Part shown: piece by piece, positions 1 through 13,835 of the stretch | Layout: every line of letters starts with the position of its first letter | Position numbering within the stretch: position 1 is the first letter of the stretch | Notes under the pieces: model-generated | Told to the model about the DNA's origin: nothing | Databases searched by the model: none | Seen by the model: the letters and a program-made list of their open reading frames with translations, nothing else | Program-made: the position numbers and the translations under genes | Origin: Anoplopoma fimbria | Taxonomy: Eukaryota; Chordata; Actinopteri; Perciformes; Anoplopomatidae | DNA: 64,000 bases | Assembly (NCBI RefSeq): GCF_027596085.1 | Contig: NC_072469.1 | Span: 15,382,238 to 15,446,237, forward strand | Direction of reading: 5' to 3'

Positions 1-3000
1 AATGCTATCTACAGAAAAATGTACACAGTGAAGCTACACTTTTACTTCATTGTTTGTATTTTAAATCAATATGTTTGGCTTTAGAAAAAGCGCTTTTAGA
101 ATTAGAATTAAGCTAATCGATTATGCTATCTTGGGTGATGAGTTTCGCTGAGGTTGCTGCAGTGTAAACCTAGCTAAAGGAACAAGACAGACTTACTAAT
201 GTTGCCCTAAACTCAGATATGCTTTTTTTCCTAACGTAACCTGTAATCCCTCTAAATACCGTAGTTAACTAATGATAGACTGTTGGCTAACTTAATAGAT
301 GGCTAATCAAATACCTATTGTAGGTAGTTAGCTAGTTAGCTGTGCATGTTAACATGTGCATCTCATGCAAGACACATATTGTATAATGCATTCCTTACTT
401 TAGCTGTAATGTATTTGGTTTTGCAACACCACTCTTCAGATACCAAATATCACAATGAATACACAGATATGTACACTACTTCAACATATGTAGAAAAGCT
501 CGACAGCACTGCTGTGCCCGGCCTGGTGACAGTTATACTCATGTAATGTCACATATTCAAGGGACAGTGAACCTTGGCCAGAGATTTTCTCTGCTCTCTT
601 CATGTGAAGTCAGAGCTGGTACAGTAGCTCTGGGTAAACACGATATTGTAGCCTGCATACCAGACATCATACATTCTTTGCACTGCAGTGCTAATTTAAT
701 CTCTGTTACTATGGATGTACAACATGCAGACAGAGCACACATGGTCATTTATATTATGTGGCTTCGGGGCCCATTGTACTAACATAGATTTCCTTGTTTT
801 CCATTAAATGAAATCCATTTTATTTAGTAACATAGCAATTCATGCGTGACAGTGGTGCAATTTCATTTCAGGAATGAAATCAGTGTGAGATAGGGATCGT
901 CCACCTCAGTGTCTTTGATGTTGCAGAATCTCAAATTTTTGTGGTCAGATGTATATATGAAAGGATAATCCGTTCCACTCTCGGTGTCCTTTCGAAAGGG
1001 GCAAAAGTGATCTTAAAACTTCAAGTGTTGATTGCTTTTAATGAGAGTACGACCTTTCAAGGAAACCCCAACAATAAGTGGGATGGCTGATTTAAACAGA
1101 ATCCATATCAAAGAAGCCCTGGGTTGCAACAGTGAACGCGGCTCACCGCAGGAGGACGAGAAACTCATTATTCTGTGATTCTGTGACTCGCACAGACAGA
1201 GAGGCTGAAGCAGAGAGAACTGGAGAGAAGAGAGAGAGAGACAGAGGGGGGAGAGCAGAGAAAACAACTGTGAAAGAAAGATTTGAAATGATCAAAATTC
1301 TAGTCGCAAAACATTAGGGCTTACGCCGGGTCTTTTTCTTGGAGCAGTCAAGACTCCGCAACTCTGCCAGCTGCCAAGCATGTTGCATCATGAAAACACA
1401 ATAAAGCCTCCGAGGGAAGTGTTGAACAGTAGGAGGGATCTGAGCAGCATCAGCACTTGCTGATTTTTCAACAACACAATACACTGTACAGAATACATAT
1501 GTTGCTCTGCAGGAATATGTCTCATGATCTCAGTCAGTAATGAGCTATACAGGTGATGATGAATGATAATAATGTAGCAGAGTATCATTTAAATTAGGCT
1601 GCTACTGTGATCCTCGTGTGCATCAGCGCACACAGCTCAGCTCGGAGTAGGAATGCAAATGGCATTTTCTGCATTAATCTGAGACACAGCGATTGAATTG
1701 CAAATGCACTAAAGTAACTGTTTTTAAATTCATTTAAAGGCTTTGAATAGTAATCGTTTTTTTTCTTTCTCCTCCCGCACTGCGCTGTTTAACACAAAGG
1801 GTTGATTTTACCTCTTTCAGTGCATGAACAGTTGACCACACTCATGTTTAAATGAGAAGAACTTTAGAGACACTTCATGCAGTCAAAATACATGCGTCTA
1901 CGCTTCACTTCTCATGCACTATTTTATTGACACACTCATTGTGCCTTTTTTAGGAGAAGCATCTGACTGAACAGAACAATGTGTTTGAGGTCAATTGTAG
2001 CTGGTTTCTTCACTACATAATCCAACAGGGCTAAGAGTCTACAACCATGCATAGGCACAGTGGTGCTTTGAGCTAAATTGATGATAACAGTCTCACAATT
2101 AGCAACAGTTAAAAATGATTAACATAATGACATTTAGCAGTTGCTGTATAATGTTTACCATGTTCGATGTCTGAGTTAAGCGTGTCTGCATGAAGGCAAT
2201 TTACTTTTTAGCACAACACCGAGTACAACTGGGGCTGATGGGAATATGGCCATTTCACTCCATTTTATTTATTAAGTTGTTTATTTTATTTATTTTTTTA
2301 CCTCCAACACTATTGATTTTTAATTATGCTGATCAAATCTACATGAGCATGGCAACCAGTATTAACTCATTCAACAATTAAACAGCACATATTACCTTTA
2401 AAAGATGGGACAGCTGTTAAATCATAGGCATAACTGGACCTCATTTTACCTGCTGTAAATGTCAAAGTGTGTGTGTCTCTCCGCAACCAGTCTGCAGTGT
2501 AGAGATTCTACACCTTCTTAAATGATGACACAGGTCAGCCCAGTGTCTATTTTCGTCCTACGCAGAACTGCAGACCTGCAGCAGCTATTTAAAGCAACCT
2601 GGATCACTCTGTCTACACATTACATAACGCACATTAATGGAAGTATGTACTTAACTTCCATCTTGTATCAGTTACATGTATAGCGGTTTGAGTGTGATTC
2701 AATATCAGCTGTTGAAGAGTGTAGATATGTTGCTGCTTACAAGCATAATATTATATTGAAGGTGTCATATGAAGGTTTTCCGTGAGTCTCTGATCCTTGA
2801 TGGTCTTCTTAATCTTCATTGAATGGGTACATACAACCTACAAGTTACTATCTCCGCCGGGGAGATCATACGATCGGTTACATGTGTACGTGCATGCTTC
2901 AGTGAGTGTGCACGTCTGTGTCTGTATTTTGGGTGGCCAGTTATGTCTGCATGCTCAAGGACTTCTTGTGGGTGCAATGACTCACTCTTTCTCAAAATAC

Positions 3001-4368
3001 CTTTTATTTTCAGTTTTACACTTCCATTGACTGCCTTCTGACTCCTCATTCACTGCTCTTAACTTGGGGGGGGGGCGCGCTAGTGATAATCCAGCTGAGT
3101 GCATCACAAACCCCCAGCCAAAACTTTGCCAAAAACACAGTGTGGTGAAAAATTCTGTGTTTTGGACAGTGTGTTTGGCTATAAGCCAACAGCTAACAGT
3201 ACTCCCAGTGCACACACTGCTGAGTACCTCTCGGTCACTACTCAGCGTCAAGAGACAGTGTGGGAAAAATAGTTTGCACCTTGTTCTTGTTTTGGCCAGC
3301 GTGTTTGCCTAAAAGATAACAGAACAACCAGTACAAACACTGCTAAATACACCTACTCAGCCACTTCTATGGGGGAAGGCTTGGTTAGATTATTTAGTTT
3401 TTTGCAAGATTGAATAAAATGTCTTAAAAGCCGACTTTGAGCTGATTGCTTGAATACATCGCTGCTTGTTTTTGAGATTGAATGAAGTGTGTCTTACGAG
3501 GCCTTACAGCTGATTATTGTCTAGACAGGGGGTAAGACAATTGGAGGTTTTTAATTATTCAATCACACAAACAGCAGTGGTTGTTGCAGACACAACTGGT
3601 GGATATTTGCACTCTAGGGAATGCACCTTTCTAGTTGCGACTGACTTTTGCCACTTTTTCTTTAACCTTTCTGCACCAGAGGTCCTTAGAATGTGTAAAA
3701 TGTTGCATTACTTCAATCACCTTTGATGTTGTAGCCTAGTTTGTACATCAACATCAGGTATCTTTTTGGCAGACATGTCTGTAAATATAATATTTCAATT
3801 AAATCCAGACTGATTTTAATTTAAGTTTCAGGCAGTAAGAGGAAGACTTGATACCAGGTATCAACTGAAATCAGCATTCACTTTAGGAAATGGTACTTTA
3901 AAAAATGTGAGTTTCATCCATTTGATGGCAAAGAGAAAATGAAAAGCATGAAATTTGATGAAGTGAATTAGGCAAAAAGCAGCAGCCAGTGGTGATATTT
4001 TTCCTTTTAACAGACACTTAAATCTGCTCACGTCTTCTCAGATGATTTGATTCCACACCTGGCAACTTTTATAACCTTTCCTTCTAACCAGGCAATATCC
4101 TGGTAATGTTCTGTCTTTGGTTTTCTTGCAGCGACATAAACTCACCCTATCTGTCCTTTTTCCACAAGATTTGTTATATAGGTACCTTTTACACAGGTTA
4201 AACAGAAGGAACAAAAAAACTAAACAAGATCAACCCCACAGTTTAGTTTGATCATTTGAGGGTTGTTTTGTGTGGGCAGTATGGTAATACACATTACATA
4301 ACCAAGGCATTTTTTGTCATGTAGTGTTGTGTCAAAGATTTCTTGAAAGGGAAATCAGTGCAAAGAAG
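1..4368. other. no gene seen
   Basis: AT-rich noncoding DNA. Apart from the repeat fragment near 2145-2250 I see only short, unrelated open frames. Confidence 0.6.
2145..2250 (+). repeat. short fragment of the same dispersed fish repeat
   Basis: Contains ATAATGTTTACCATGTTC, then TTTTTAGCACAACACCGAGTA and GGGGCTGATGGGAAT in the order found at the start of the family copy near 13.2 kb. Truncated. Confidence 0.45.
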
Positions 4369-4370
4369 TA

Positions 4371-4557
4371 GAGCGGGTAAAATAAGTATTGAACACGTCA
4401 CCATTTTTCTCAGTAAATATATTTCTAAAGGTGCTATTGACATGACATTTTCACCAGATGTCGTTGTCCATACATACAGAGAAAACCAAACAAATAAATT
4501 CAGAAATTAAGTTATGTGTAATAAAATGGAATGACACAGGGAAAAAGTATTGAACAC
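4371..4557 (+). repeat. left terminal inverted repeat of Tc1-like copy 1
   Basis: Begins GAGCGGGTAAAATAAG and matches the reverse complement of the right end, which begins CAGCAGGTAAAATAAG. Contains outer and inner direct-repeat boxes 161 bp apart. Confidence 0.88.
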
Positions 4558-4733
4558 ATGAAGAAAGGGAGGTGCAAAAAGGCATGGAAAGCCAAGACAG
4601 CTGAAATCTATCAGTAATTAGATAGCAATCATGCCCATTGTCAGTGCAAATTAATATCAGCTGGTTCAGTCCCAACTGATGGCCTATAAAAAGGTGTCTC
4701 ATTACCAAGGTGTCACACAAGAACCATCTCATG

Positions 4734-5590
4734 ATGGGTAAAAGCAAAGAGCTCTCTCAAGACCTTCGCAACCTTATTGTTGCAAAACATACTGATGGCA
4801 GGAATGACGGAAGGATTTCTAAACTTCTGAATGTTCCAGTGAGCACTGTTGGGGCCATAATCCGGAAGTGGAAAGAACATCATTTCACCATAAACTGGCC
4901 ACGACCAGGTGCTCCTCGCAAGATTTCTAACAGAGTGAAAATAATTATCAGAAGAGTTGTCCAAGAGCCAAGGCCCACTTGTGGAGAGCTTCAGAAAGAC
5001 TTGGAATTAGCTGCTACAATTGTTTCAAAGAAAACAATCAGTAATGCACTCAACCGCCGTGGCCTGTATGCACACTCACCACACAAGACTCCATCGCTGA
5101 AGAAAAAGCATGTTGAAGCTTGTTTAAAGTTTGCTGCACAACATTTAGACAAGCCTGTGAAATACTGGGAGAACATAGTCTGGTCATATGAGACCAAAAT
5201 TATGGCATCCAAAACTCATATAATTGAAGAAAGGATAAAAATCTGCTGCCATCTACCAGGATGATGAAGATGAAACGAGGGTGGACATTTCAGCAAGACA
5301 ATGATCCCAAACACACGGCCAAGGAAACTCTCAATTGGTTTCAGAGAAAGAAAATAAAGCTGCTAGAATGGCCCAGCCAATCACCTGACTTGAATCCAAT
5401 AGAAAATCTATTGAAAGAACTAAAGATCAGAGTTCATAGAAGAGGCCCACGGAACCTTCAAGATTTGAAGACTGTTTGTGTGGAAGAATGGGCCAAAATC
5501 ACACCTGAGCAACGCATGCGACTAGTTTCTCCATACAGGAGGCATCTTGAAGCTGTCATTACCAACAAAGGCTTTTGTACAAAGTATTAA
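4734..5590 (+). pseudogene. broken Tc1-like transposase, copy 1
   Basis: Starts MGKSKELSQDLRNLI. An N-terminal paired-like helix-turn-helix (GRISKLLNVPVSTVGAIIRK), a RPGAPRKIS hook and a second HTH are intact to about 5180. The first catalytic segment reads WSYETK, where active relatives have an Asp (WSDETK). Most of the segment between WSYETK and the second Asp is deleted and the frame ends at 5264. A second frame from 5261 continues [17 protein letters not shown] and SPDLNPIEN, which hold the second Asp and the Glu, to 5590. It cannot encode an active enzyme. Confidence 0.92.
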
Positions 5591-5606
5591 ATACATTTCA
5601 GTAAGC

Positions 5607-5797
5607 GTGTTCAATACTTGTCATTCCATTTTATTACACATAACTTAATTTCTGAATTTATTTGTTTGGTTTTCTTTGTATGTATGGATTACTTGGGTTG
5701 TTACCGACATCTGGTGAACATTTCATGTCAATAGCACCTTTAGAAATATATTTACTGAGAAAAATGGTGACGTGTTCAATACTTATTTTACCTGCTG
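5607..5797 (+). repeat. right terminal inverted repeat of Tc1-like copy 1
   Basis: Inverted match to 4371-4557. It ends at CCTGCTG followed by the TA target dinucleotide. Confidence 0.88.
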
Positions 5798-8633
5798 TAG
5801 GTGTAGTGTAAATCTAGACATGGGTTTACGCTTCATAAACAGTCAAAACACATTGCCACAATGAAATAATAGCTTATATATGCAATTTTTTTATTCTTTA
5901 GAAACAAAGTAACTTGATGCAAAGAAAAATGTTTTAAGACTTTTCACGCTCTTGTTGATTGAGGACTCTAAAAGGGAAACAGAAGAAGCTGATAGCAGAA
6001 GGTGTAGACGTCACAAAGGGTCTCCAGAGTTTTATCTCAGAATGCATTTAAAATATTTAAACCTTTTAAATATAAGACATTTTTACCCAGTAGTTAATTG
6101 AGCCAAGTCATAGACAAATCAATGCATACACTTTCTGTTAGCACAGTTCTGGTAGTTAAAGGCCCAGTTTCACCAGAAGTTGACACAGCAAAATTCATCG
6201 GTGCATCTTTCTGAAAAATGTTGGTGTAGATGCTTGGTGGCATAGTTACCACTACCAGGGCTAGTTGGTTTCTACTGAGAAGCTAAAAGACATGCTAGCT
6301 TAGAACTTGCTACTGCTAGTGCTAGTCAGTCAATAGCTCTCTAGGCTAGCTTAAAAGGTAGTCAGTTTGCTTGTTAACCGTAGGATACTTTCACATAGTT
6401 TATTCAACAGAGATATTTGTTTAATTTACTTCGGACTCTTTAGCTAGGAGCTGCGACAAGTTGGCATTGAAGTTGTGTTACTTTTGAGAAAATGCTAAAT
6501 GCCTACTAGCGCTGATCAGTAGGCCTACTGTGTATGCTAAAGTGGAGCTGACGTAAATGGAGGATATTGGGTATTTTCTCAGCAATTAACAAGTAAGCGA
6601 ACAGCAAATGCCAAAAAACATTTAATATGATAAATAAAAGGAGTGGATAATCTTCTGCTTATGGACAAAGGCTCCTACAATAGCAGGGGGGAAAACTGTT
6701 CTGTAAATCAACTCACAACTTCCCTGATGTGCATTTAACAGCATTTGTTGAAGCTAGTTTAAAGGCATACTCAGGTTTATGCAAATGCTTGCTTGTTTGG
6801 TTTTATATGACTATCTCGTTAATTCTCCAACAGGGATTTGCTGATCTTGACATTAACATATCAATTCTTTCTCACAGTTGTGTGAATTGTATAACAGCCC
6901 TAAAGATAACAAGGGAACATAAAAGTAAATAAGATGAAGACCTAAGTTGCCCATTTCAATTTGTTGGGCTTTATTATTCAAGTTTGGATCTCATGTGATG
7001 GCTTATGTTGTTGATTATAACATCTTGCCCAACGATACTGTAAGATATCAGATCTAACCAAATGGGACGTTTTAAGTCCAGAGAAATAAAAGCACCAACT
7101 CAACCTCATCCCTACTGGTTAATACACAGGAAGATATTTTTTCATACAAAAGATAAAATAGAATAGAAACTTTCAGCTGAGTAGAAAGCACACAGTAACG
7201 CTGACACATTTCGTGGATGTCCCTTTGCCTGCACTGGGGAATACAGGCTAGTATCAAACCTCGCCTTGGGCTAAAACCTTTGTTCTCTGATATCAAACCC
7301 ATACAATAGTGCTGTATGGGATCAAAATCCGAGAGTAACGTTGATATTCAGCCAAAATAGCAGCAGTGGCCTTTGAAATAATGTTTCCCCATGCAAGACC
7401 ATCCCTTTTCATTCCAAATGCACTATATTAGGACACACTATATCACATCGCAAAACAGTGGGGAATTCAATCGATGCCCACTTTGAAATCCAACCCAGTA
7501 AAATTTCTACTTTGCTTCAATTCACCAGGCATGATGGTGATCTGGCATGTGTGTGTGTGCATGTATGTGTGGTGTATGTGTTGAGTGTGCATGTAGGGCA
7601 TGCTGTGTGTTGCAGTAAATCGTAGCAGATTCCTCCCAGGGGGGACGTGAGGATGAACCGAAGGGAGAGTGAAGCAGGATTGGGGGGCGATGGAGGGGTG
7701 GAGGGGGAGGTTGGTGGTAGCTGAGAAGCTGACAGAAACATTATTCAAATGATGCCCCTCTGCTTTCTCTTTTTGCTTTTTTTCCCCCTTCCCCTACCCG
7801 CACACTAAAACCTGACATTTAGTCGCAGCGAGAGAGCGAGAGATGAGACAATTCATGAAGATTTTCCACCTTCCTGATTATTGGCTCTTTTGCATCGAAG
7901 GTCCCCGAGTCCTCCGGCAAAATTACATGCACCTCGGCCCTCCTCGACTCAGGGGACCCCCGGTGTTTATGAATCAAATATTTGATTTGGAAGGACTCCC
8001 GTCCTCGCAGTTGCCAACCACCATCCAACAATAGAAAGGTCACGGTGAATCCGGCTTATCAGTGCCACTAGAAGGCCTGTCCACTTGCAGCCTGCAAGGC
8101 CCGGGCGCTGGTGGTGGTGGTAGTACGGGAGAGAAAGAGGAGGGCGAGGGGAGACAGGGGAAGGGATGAAGGGGGAAAAAATGAATGTGGAGAAGAGGGG
8201 AGCGAGAGTAAGACATGAGGGGGAGGGAGGAAAGGAGGTGATGAGTGTGTGGGTTGAGGGAGAGTAGGGGGGGATTCAGCAAAGCTGTCGCCTGGACATA
8301 TTGTGCTTTGATGGGTTGGCTTTCATTTTTACTGCCGTTTTTCTTTGCTGTGGAGGAGCAGTATTAAAGTCTTCAATCTTTAGCTGATATTACAGGACTC
8401 AAGGCAGATTGTGATAAACAGCACTGCGTCTTCCCGGGCCCTTTCTCTCTGAACATCTGTTGGAACATCACACGCTGACAAAAGCAATGTAATTATAACG
8501 TACCACCTAAACCTACAAACCACACGGCACCTCATGGGCTCTTTGAAAATGGGTGTCGCTTTGGCAGACGTACAGTCAGGCAGGCAGAGGAAGTGTGTGT
8601 GTGGGTGTGTGGGTGGGAAGATGCACATAGCAA

Positions 8634-8660
8634 TGTGTGTGTGTGTGTGTGTGTGTGTGT
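8634..8660 (+). repeat. (TG)n microsatellite
   Basis: 27 nt of pure TG. Confidence 0.9.
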
Positions 8661-11610
8661 TTTTAGGGGCTTACAAAAGCCCAAGTGTCTGCAGTTGAGG
8701 TTTTTACATGTTGCACCATGAAATTACAGCTCCGTCCTCCACATTCAAGTGGGCTGAATCATGTTCTCACACATGCAGGTTGACGTTACACAATGGGACA
8801 CACCGGTATTTCGACACCTGTGTTCCATGTTGCTTTGCATTCCATAGCATCAGGTATGGAACTTCATAAAAGTGCCACTTAAGTGATAACCATCACATTC
8901 TGCAGTCACCTACAGTAACAGTGAGCCTTAGCTCTCCTTTTCGAAATTGGAGGGTGATAACCTCGACGTTGTGCCTATTTTTAATGTTCAACCAGGCAAA
9001 ATCTTTATCTATATGCACCCGTGTAATTAGCCTTAATCTGAAAGTGGGTCTGCAATGGGGAACCGCATCCCCTTCCCCTTAAGTGAAGAAAGGGAAACAC
9101 AAACTGAGTACAGTTTAAAATCCTTTAAATGAAAAGTGCCCATAGCCATACTCTTAAACATGAGTTAAACTCAAAAAAGTGTCCGAATGAGTGCGTCGCT
9201 CGAATGTTTGAGCTTCACTGTGCAGAATGATTAATATGTTGTGTTTGACACTAAGGCTGTTTGCTAAAAAATTACTCTCGCCTTAAATCTACATATGTGC
9301 GAGCAGGAGTTTTTAACTTGTGGTCCAGTATGTGGCTTACACGTGTGATGTGGAAACCTGAAGCCTGCAGAGCAAAAAAAAATAAGAATGAACTTGACAA
9401 TGAAGTAACATTTGCAAATTCACAAGCCCCTTTCACACATACACTGCAACCCTGAACTTACCTAGCCATTACTCAGAGGAACTGTATTTGAGAACGCAAA
9501 TGTCTGAATCATTAAACTTTACCCTGCCAGCTCCCTATTAAGTCAGTGTAATGTGCCATTGAGCTTATATGTCTTAATAGTGTTGATTAAACATTTATTT
9601 AAAGAGAAGCCTGCTCAGTACCCCATCAAGAAATCAGGGTTACATTAGCATGCTATGCCCATTTTCTGGGGAAAATCGTTTCGTGCTGCCGTTGTGCAAC
9701 GTTGCAACTCAGAGCTTTAACCACATTTGTCTTCAATGCATCCACAGTAACGCTGAATTCCTTAGCAACATAAGAAGTACAGTGGAGATGAAAGTGTCTG
9801 GGGAAACAGGCGAAAAATGCATAATGTTGCGATTTTTTATCCAGACAACCGCACCTCTTCCTGCTGAACAATCCTATGTGAAGCAATATTCAATGTCCAC
9901 GAAACTGCACACGTACATACAGTAACATCCTGCCTGTCTCACGCTGACGACACTGTACATTGTAGCACTTTGCATGACGCGTCCCCACTACGGACACCTG
10001 GGACAAAACACAATAGCTCTTGGCTAATGTTGCACAACCCAGTGCCCTAATAGCCTGAGTCAGCCTATGTGGTGCAATAGTGGAGGGCATGGCATGCATC
10101 ACTTCTTGGAACAGAAAGAAGGTGTGGGCCAACATTAAAACATTAACAGTCCCAGGTAGATCATAAGTTCAAGTCTCCTCCTTCAGGCCACAAATCCTTC
10201 AGAGAGCTGCCTGGGCTCAGAGGTCAACATGTAAATGCACAATGTAATCTGCAGACAAACAGCCCAGCCCTCGGCGCAGTCATCAAGGTAAATATTGCAG
10301 TGTGTCTGATGGTTGGTGTTTGAATGCACATTTCAGTCGATGAGTACCACACCAGCAGTTATTGCTGCATACCACGTCTGGGCCTGCTGTTTGCGATGGG
10401 AACATCCCCTGTGATTAATTCAGCCACACATTCGGCTACTTGGAAACAACCACGCGGAGGAGGGTTACAGTCAAGGTTGTCGGCCCGGTGGCTGGAGGCC
10501 AAGACTGGGAGACAGATAGAGAAATGCAGGGAGAAAGAGCAAAGAGAGAAGGCGGGGGACAGCGCAGACGAAAAGAGAGATGTATGAGACCCCCGCAGTG
10601 AATGAGACTGCCTACTTATCAGCCGTGAGCGTGATGTGCAAACAGAGGCCTTTCAGGGCTGCCAGGCACACAATAGCTTTGTTTGCTATGCAATAGAAAC
10701 CAGTTGTTCGCTGCTGAGTCAATATTTACCGCCTAATGGAATGTGTGCTCTGCTACTACCCCTGCTCGACAACACCAGATTGGAAGAGGGACTCATTACC
10801 TCCCCTTTTTTGTCTCTCACCCCCTGCCACCCTCTGTCCTTCTTCATCCTTCCCTCCCTCTTCTTTATCTCACCCTTCCTATCGTCTCGCCCTTTTACTT
10901 CCTTTACCCCCCCTTCCCTCCCCTATTCTGTCGATCCCATATCATATCTCTTGCATCTGCACCTCCCCTCTGAGTAAACAGAGTAGTGGAAACTCCATAT
11001 AAGGTTTGGGACTGATTGAGAAATCTGTGCTGAAAAAAAAAAGCCAGGATATCATGAATCTTGAGCATTCTTACTGTAGTAGTAAAAAAGAAAAACAAGA
11101 GGAGTAGGTGAGAGAAAATAAATAGCAGGAGAGGACAATCTTCTGTTTATGGAGGCCAATATCCCACCAAGGCCGCGGCTCTAACAGAGAGAGAGAGAGA
11201 TAGCTTAGCGATGAGATCACTGTGCTGACAGAATGATCCCTTTGTGCTAGAGCCCGATGGTAGGCAGTGAATGCATCACATGTGGTATTTACACCGTGGG
11301 CTGCTGATAAACCGCAGCTGATCACAATTTTCTTAAAGGTGCATGCAGGCAGTTGTGCATAAAAACAGCATTGGCTTATCCCAGGTCGGCAGTCTGTTCT
11401 GCATCGGTTCTGCACCTGAAAACTCACACCTTTGCCCAGGTGTGGAGGGATAACTGGAGGCATGACACACTTTTCCGAATCCTTTTATATATTTATTTTT
11501 TTCCAATCGCCACCCCGACAATCCATCCCTTTCAGTCATGCTTCAGTATCGTTTCCTTACAGCCCCGAGGATTACTGAGGAGAGGACAGTTGTGGGAGTG
11601 ATGGTGCCTC

Positions 11611-11742
11611 TGTATGTGTGTGTGTGTGTGTGTGTGTGTGGGAGGGGAAAGTAGGGGGGGTTTCCATAGTGACACCAAGGCAATGAAAAGATTGGACCAG
11701 TGGAGTGTGCAGTTGGTGCCAGTGTGTGTGTGTGTGTGTGCA
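11611..11742 (+). repeat. two short (TG)n microsatellites
   Basis: TG tracts at about 11615-11641 and 11721-11740, separated by unrelated sequence. Confidence 0.85.
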
Positions 11743-13194
11743 TGTAGTTGGAGTCCAGCTCTATAGTTCTAGGTTGAGACACAGAGGAACCATTCATGAT
11801 CTACTATCTGGCCCCCAATGGCCTTCACTCTTAAATCAGAGCCAGCATGCAGAGCTCAGATCCCTACAGGGATTTTTTTTTTCTTTTCGCACCCAAATCC
11901 AAATCACTGTGTTGTATAAAGAAGAAAAAAAAATCATATTATCCTAATAGTGTTTAATGTATTCTGTCATCTTTTCCCTCCCACTCATTACAATCCTTTC
12001 ATTTCCATCCAACAACTTTCCCAAAGGTCGTATTTAATATCCCTGTCATAAAGCAGAGAAATCGATGGCTCGGAGTTGTGTTTGTTAATGGTTTCACGCC
12101 GACTGAGGGATAAACAATTAGGATGAGACATATTCATTGTCTCTAATTATCCTTTCTGAGCGCAGATTAAATGTTTCAATAAGTTTGGCTCCTAACAATC
12201 CAAATCCTCTCCATATACGGGCATTACATCTGTCCGCATTCCAAAACTGAATCACTTAACTGCAGCTGTTATCAAGTCACATTGCACCCTGAGCGGGATT
12301 CATCAATATTATTTAACCAGGGCAGTTAGTGCCTCATCTAATCGCCCTTTACAGCCCTTTTCCAGTGAACCTGACCTCACACTGGATCCATTGACGGGGC
12401 ACTGATTGTGGTCAAAGTACATTTAGCGGTAATTTGTCAATGAAATGACTCAAAACGTGTGCAGTTTTTGTAAAGATCCCCTCTGCCTGCCCTGAGCATA
12501 CATTACAAGAGGAATAATTTTCAAAGAGGCCTTGATTGTGTGGAGCCTATGTTAATGAAATCGGTGGTCTTTCATAGAATTGACAGTTAATGAAGACTGT
12601 AATGTGGGCGCAGACGTCTTGAAAGAACCGTCTCAAATTAGTGCTGAAATTCTAAATCTGGTGTAATACCTTGAAGAGTAATTTAAAGATAAGACAATTT
12701 CTCATTTGGCATATGAAATAATTAATTATCTCCTTAGTAAGAGTATCTTAACAAGGCTACTTAGTATGCATATAAAATTTGGATTTGTAAAATCAAATTA
12801 GCATTATTAACTTATAGTGTGTTAGATTGCATCTATTCTCTTTCAGGAAGGTCCCTCAGAGTTGAATTGATAATTAAGTAATGAAATGAAAATTTATTAT
12901 CTAATCAATGGCAGTCCATATTAGCACAGCGGTAGTCCTTCTAAGGTTTCAGGCAGCGATGAGGAGGGGGCTCCAGCCCCTGGAAATGACATAAGCCCTG
13001 AAGAATTGAGTTACAATGGCGATTTATTTGCATGGAGTCCTATTGTAATGAGCTCAAAGCAGCTCGAACAAAGCCGGTTTGAACCTCACAGCTTCTTTTG
13101 ATGGTCGGTTTTCATTATAGCGTTTGTCAATACATCGGAAACTTACTTAGGCTGCTCAGGCACAGCTGTGTATTCAGCGAAATGCAAAACACCT

Positions 13195-13835
13195 ACATGC
13201 TCACAGTGACAATGCTAACATGCTGATGCTAACCATCTTAGTGTTAAGCCTGCTATCATTTGCTTAGTAGCACTCAACCCAAAATGTGGCCGAGGCTGAT
13301 GGGAATGTCATTAGTTTGGTTTCTCAGAAACCAGAGTATTAGAAAATTTAAATTTGAACTTTATGGTGGCACTAGATGAAAAGTCAGGGGCTCACGAAAG
13401 TCAGAAGGATTCATCTCCTGGGAACCATAAATGTCTGCGCAAAATTGTAGACCAAAGCATCCAGTAGATCTTAAAAGATTACACTCGTTAAGTTAAAACT
13501 TTGACAGCTAGTGGTGCAGGGGGAAACATCAGGGCAACACCAAAGTCAAAAGGATTCATCTTCTGGGAACCATGAATGTTTGCGCGAAATTGTGGGCCAA
13601 TACATCTAGTAGATCTTGAGATATTACACTGGTTAAGTGAAAACTATAACTGCTGGTGGTGCAGGAAGTAAAGTCAGGGCATCACCAAAGTCAACAGGGT
13701 TCATCCTCTGGGCACCAGGGTTTTGCGTACCATATTTCATGGCAATCCATCCAACAGTTGTCGATATTTCAGCCTGAACTATAGTTGTGCACTGACGGAT
13801 GGATACTGCCATCCATGACCTGATAAAGTGAGACA
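13195..13835 (+). repeat. dispersed fish repeat with three 145-bp tandem units
   Basis: Starts with CTCACAGTGACAATGCTAAC-type sequence and GGCTGATGGGAATGTCATTA. Then come units with GTCAGGG, AAAGTCA and GGATTCATC, then GGGAACCAT, then CCAGTAGATCTT. The GGATTCATC boxes are at 13406, 13551 and 13696, a period of exactly 145. Ends in CAATCCATCCAACAGTTGTC. I recognise this as a common teleost interspersed repeat; its class is uncertain. Confidence 0.7.

Larger units (their letters stand above)
4371..5797 (+). mobile_element. Tc1-like (Tc1/mariner, DD34E-type) transposon, decayed copy 1
   Basis: Complete from end to end, flanked by TA at 4369-4370 and 5798-5799. Inverted repeats of about 185 bp at each end carry two direct repeats of AGTATTGAACAC (outer 4385-4396, inner 4546-4557; inverted at 5607-5618 and 5772-5783). 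This is the IR/DR layout of the Sleeping Beauty-like fish Tc1 group. The transposase between them is broken. The 1427-bp length is short because of two internal deletions seen against the second copy at 62696. Confidence 0.93.
5800..13194. other. no gene seen; possible regulatory sequence from about 12 kb
   Basis: No exon recognised. 7.6-8.3 kb is a G-rich purine tract on the plus strand, and 10.8-10.95 kb is a C/T-rich tract. From 11.95 to 13.05 kb the sequence is repeat-poor and rich in CAATTA, TAATTA and ATTAAT motifs, including an imperfect dyad at 12115-12150 (GAGAC, 9-nt gap, GTCTC, flanked by AATTA and TAATT). That texture is typical of vertebrate noncoding regulatory DNA; this is inference only. 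Confidence 0.4.
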
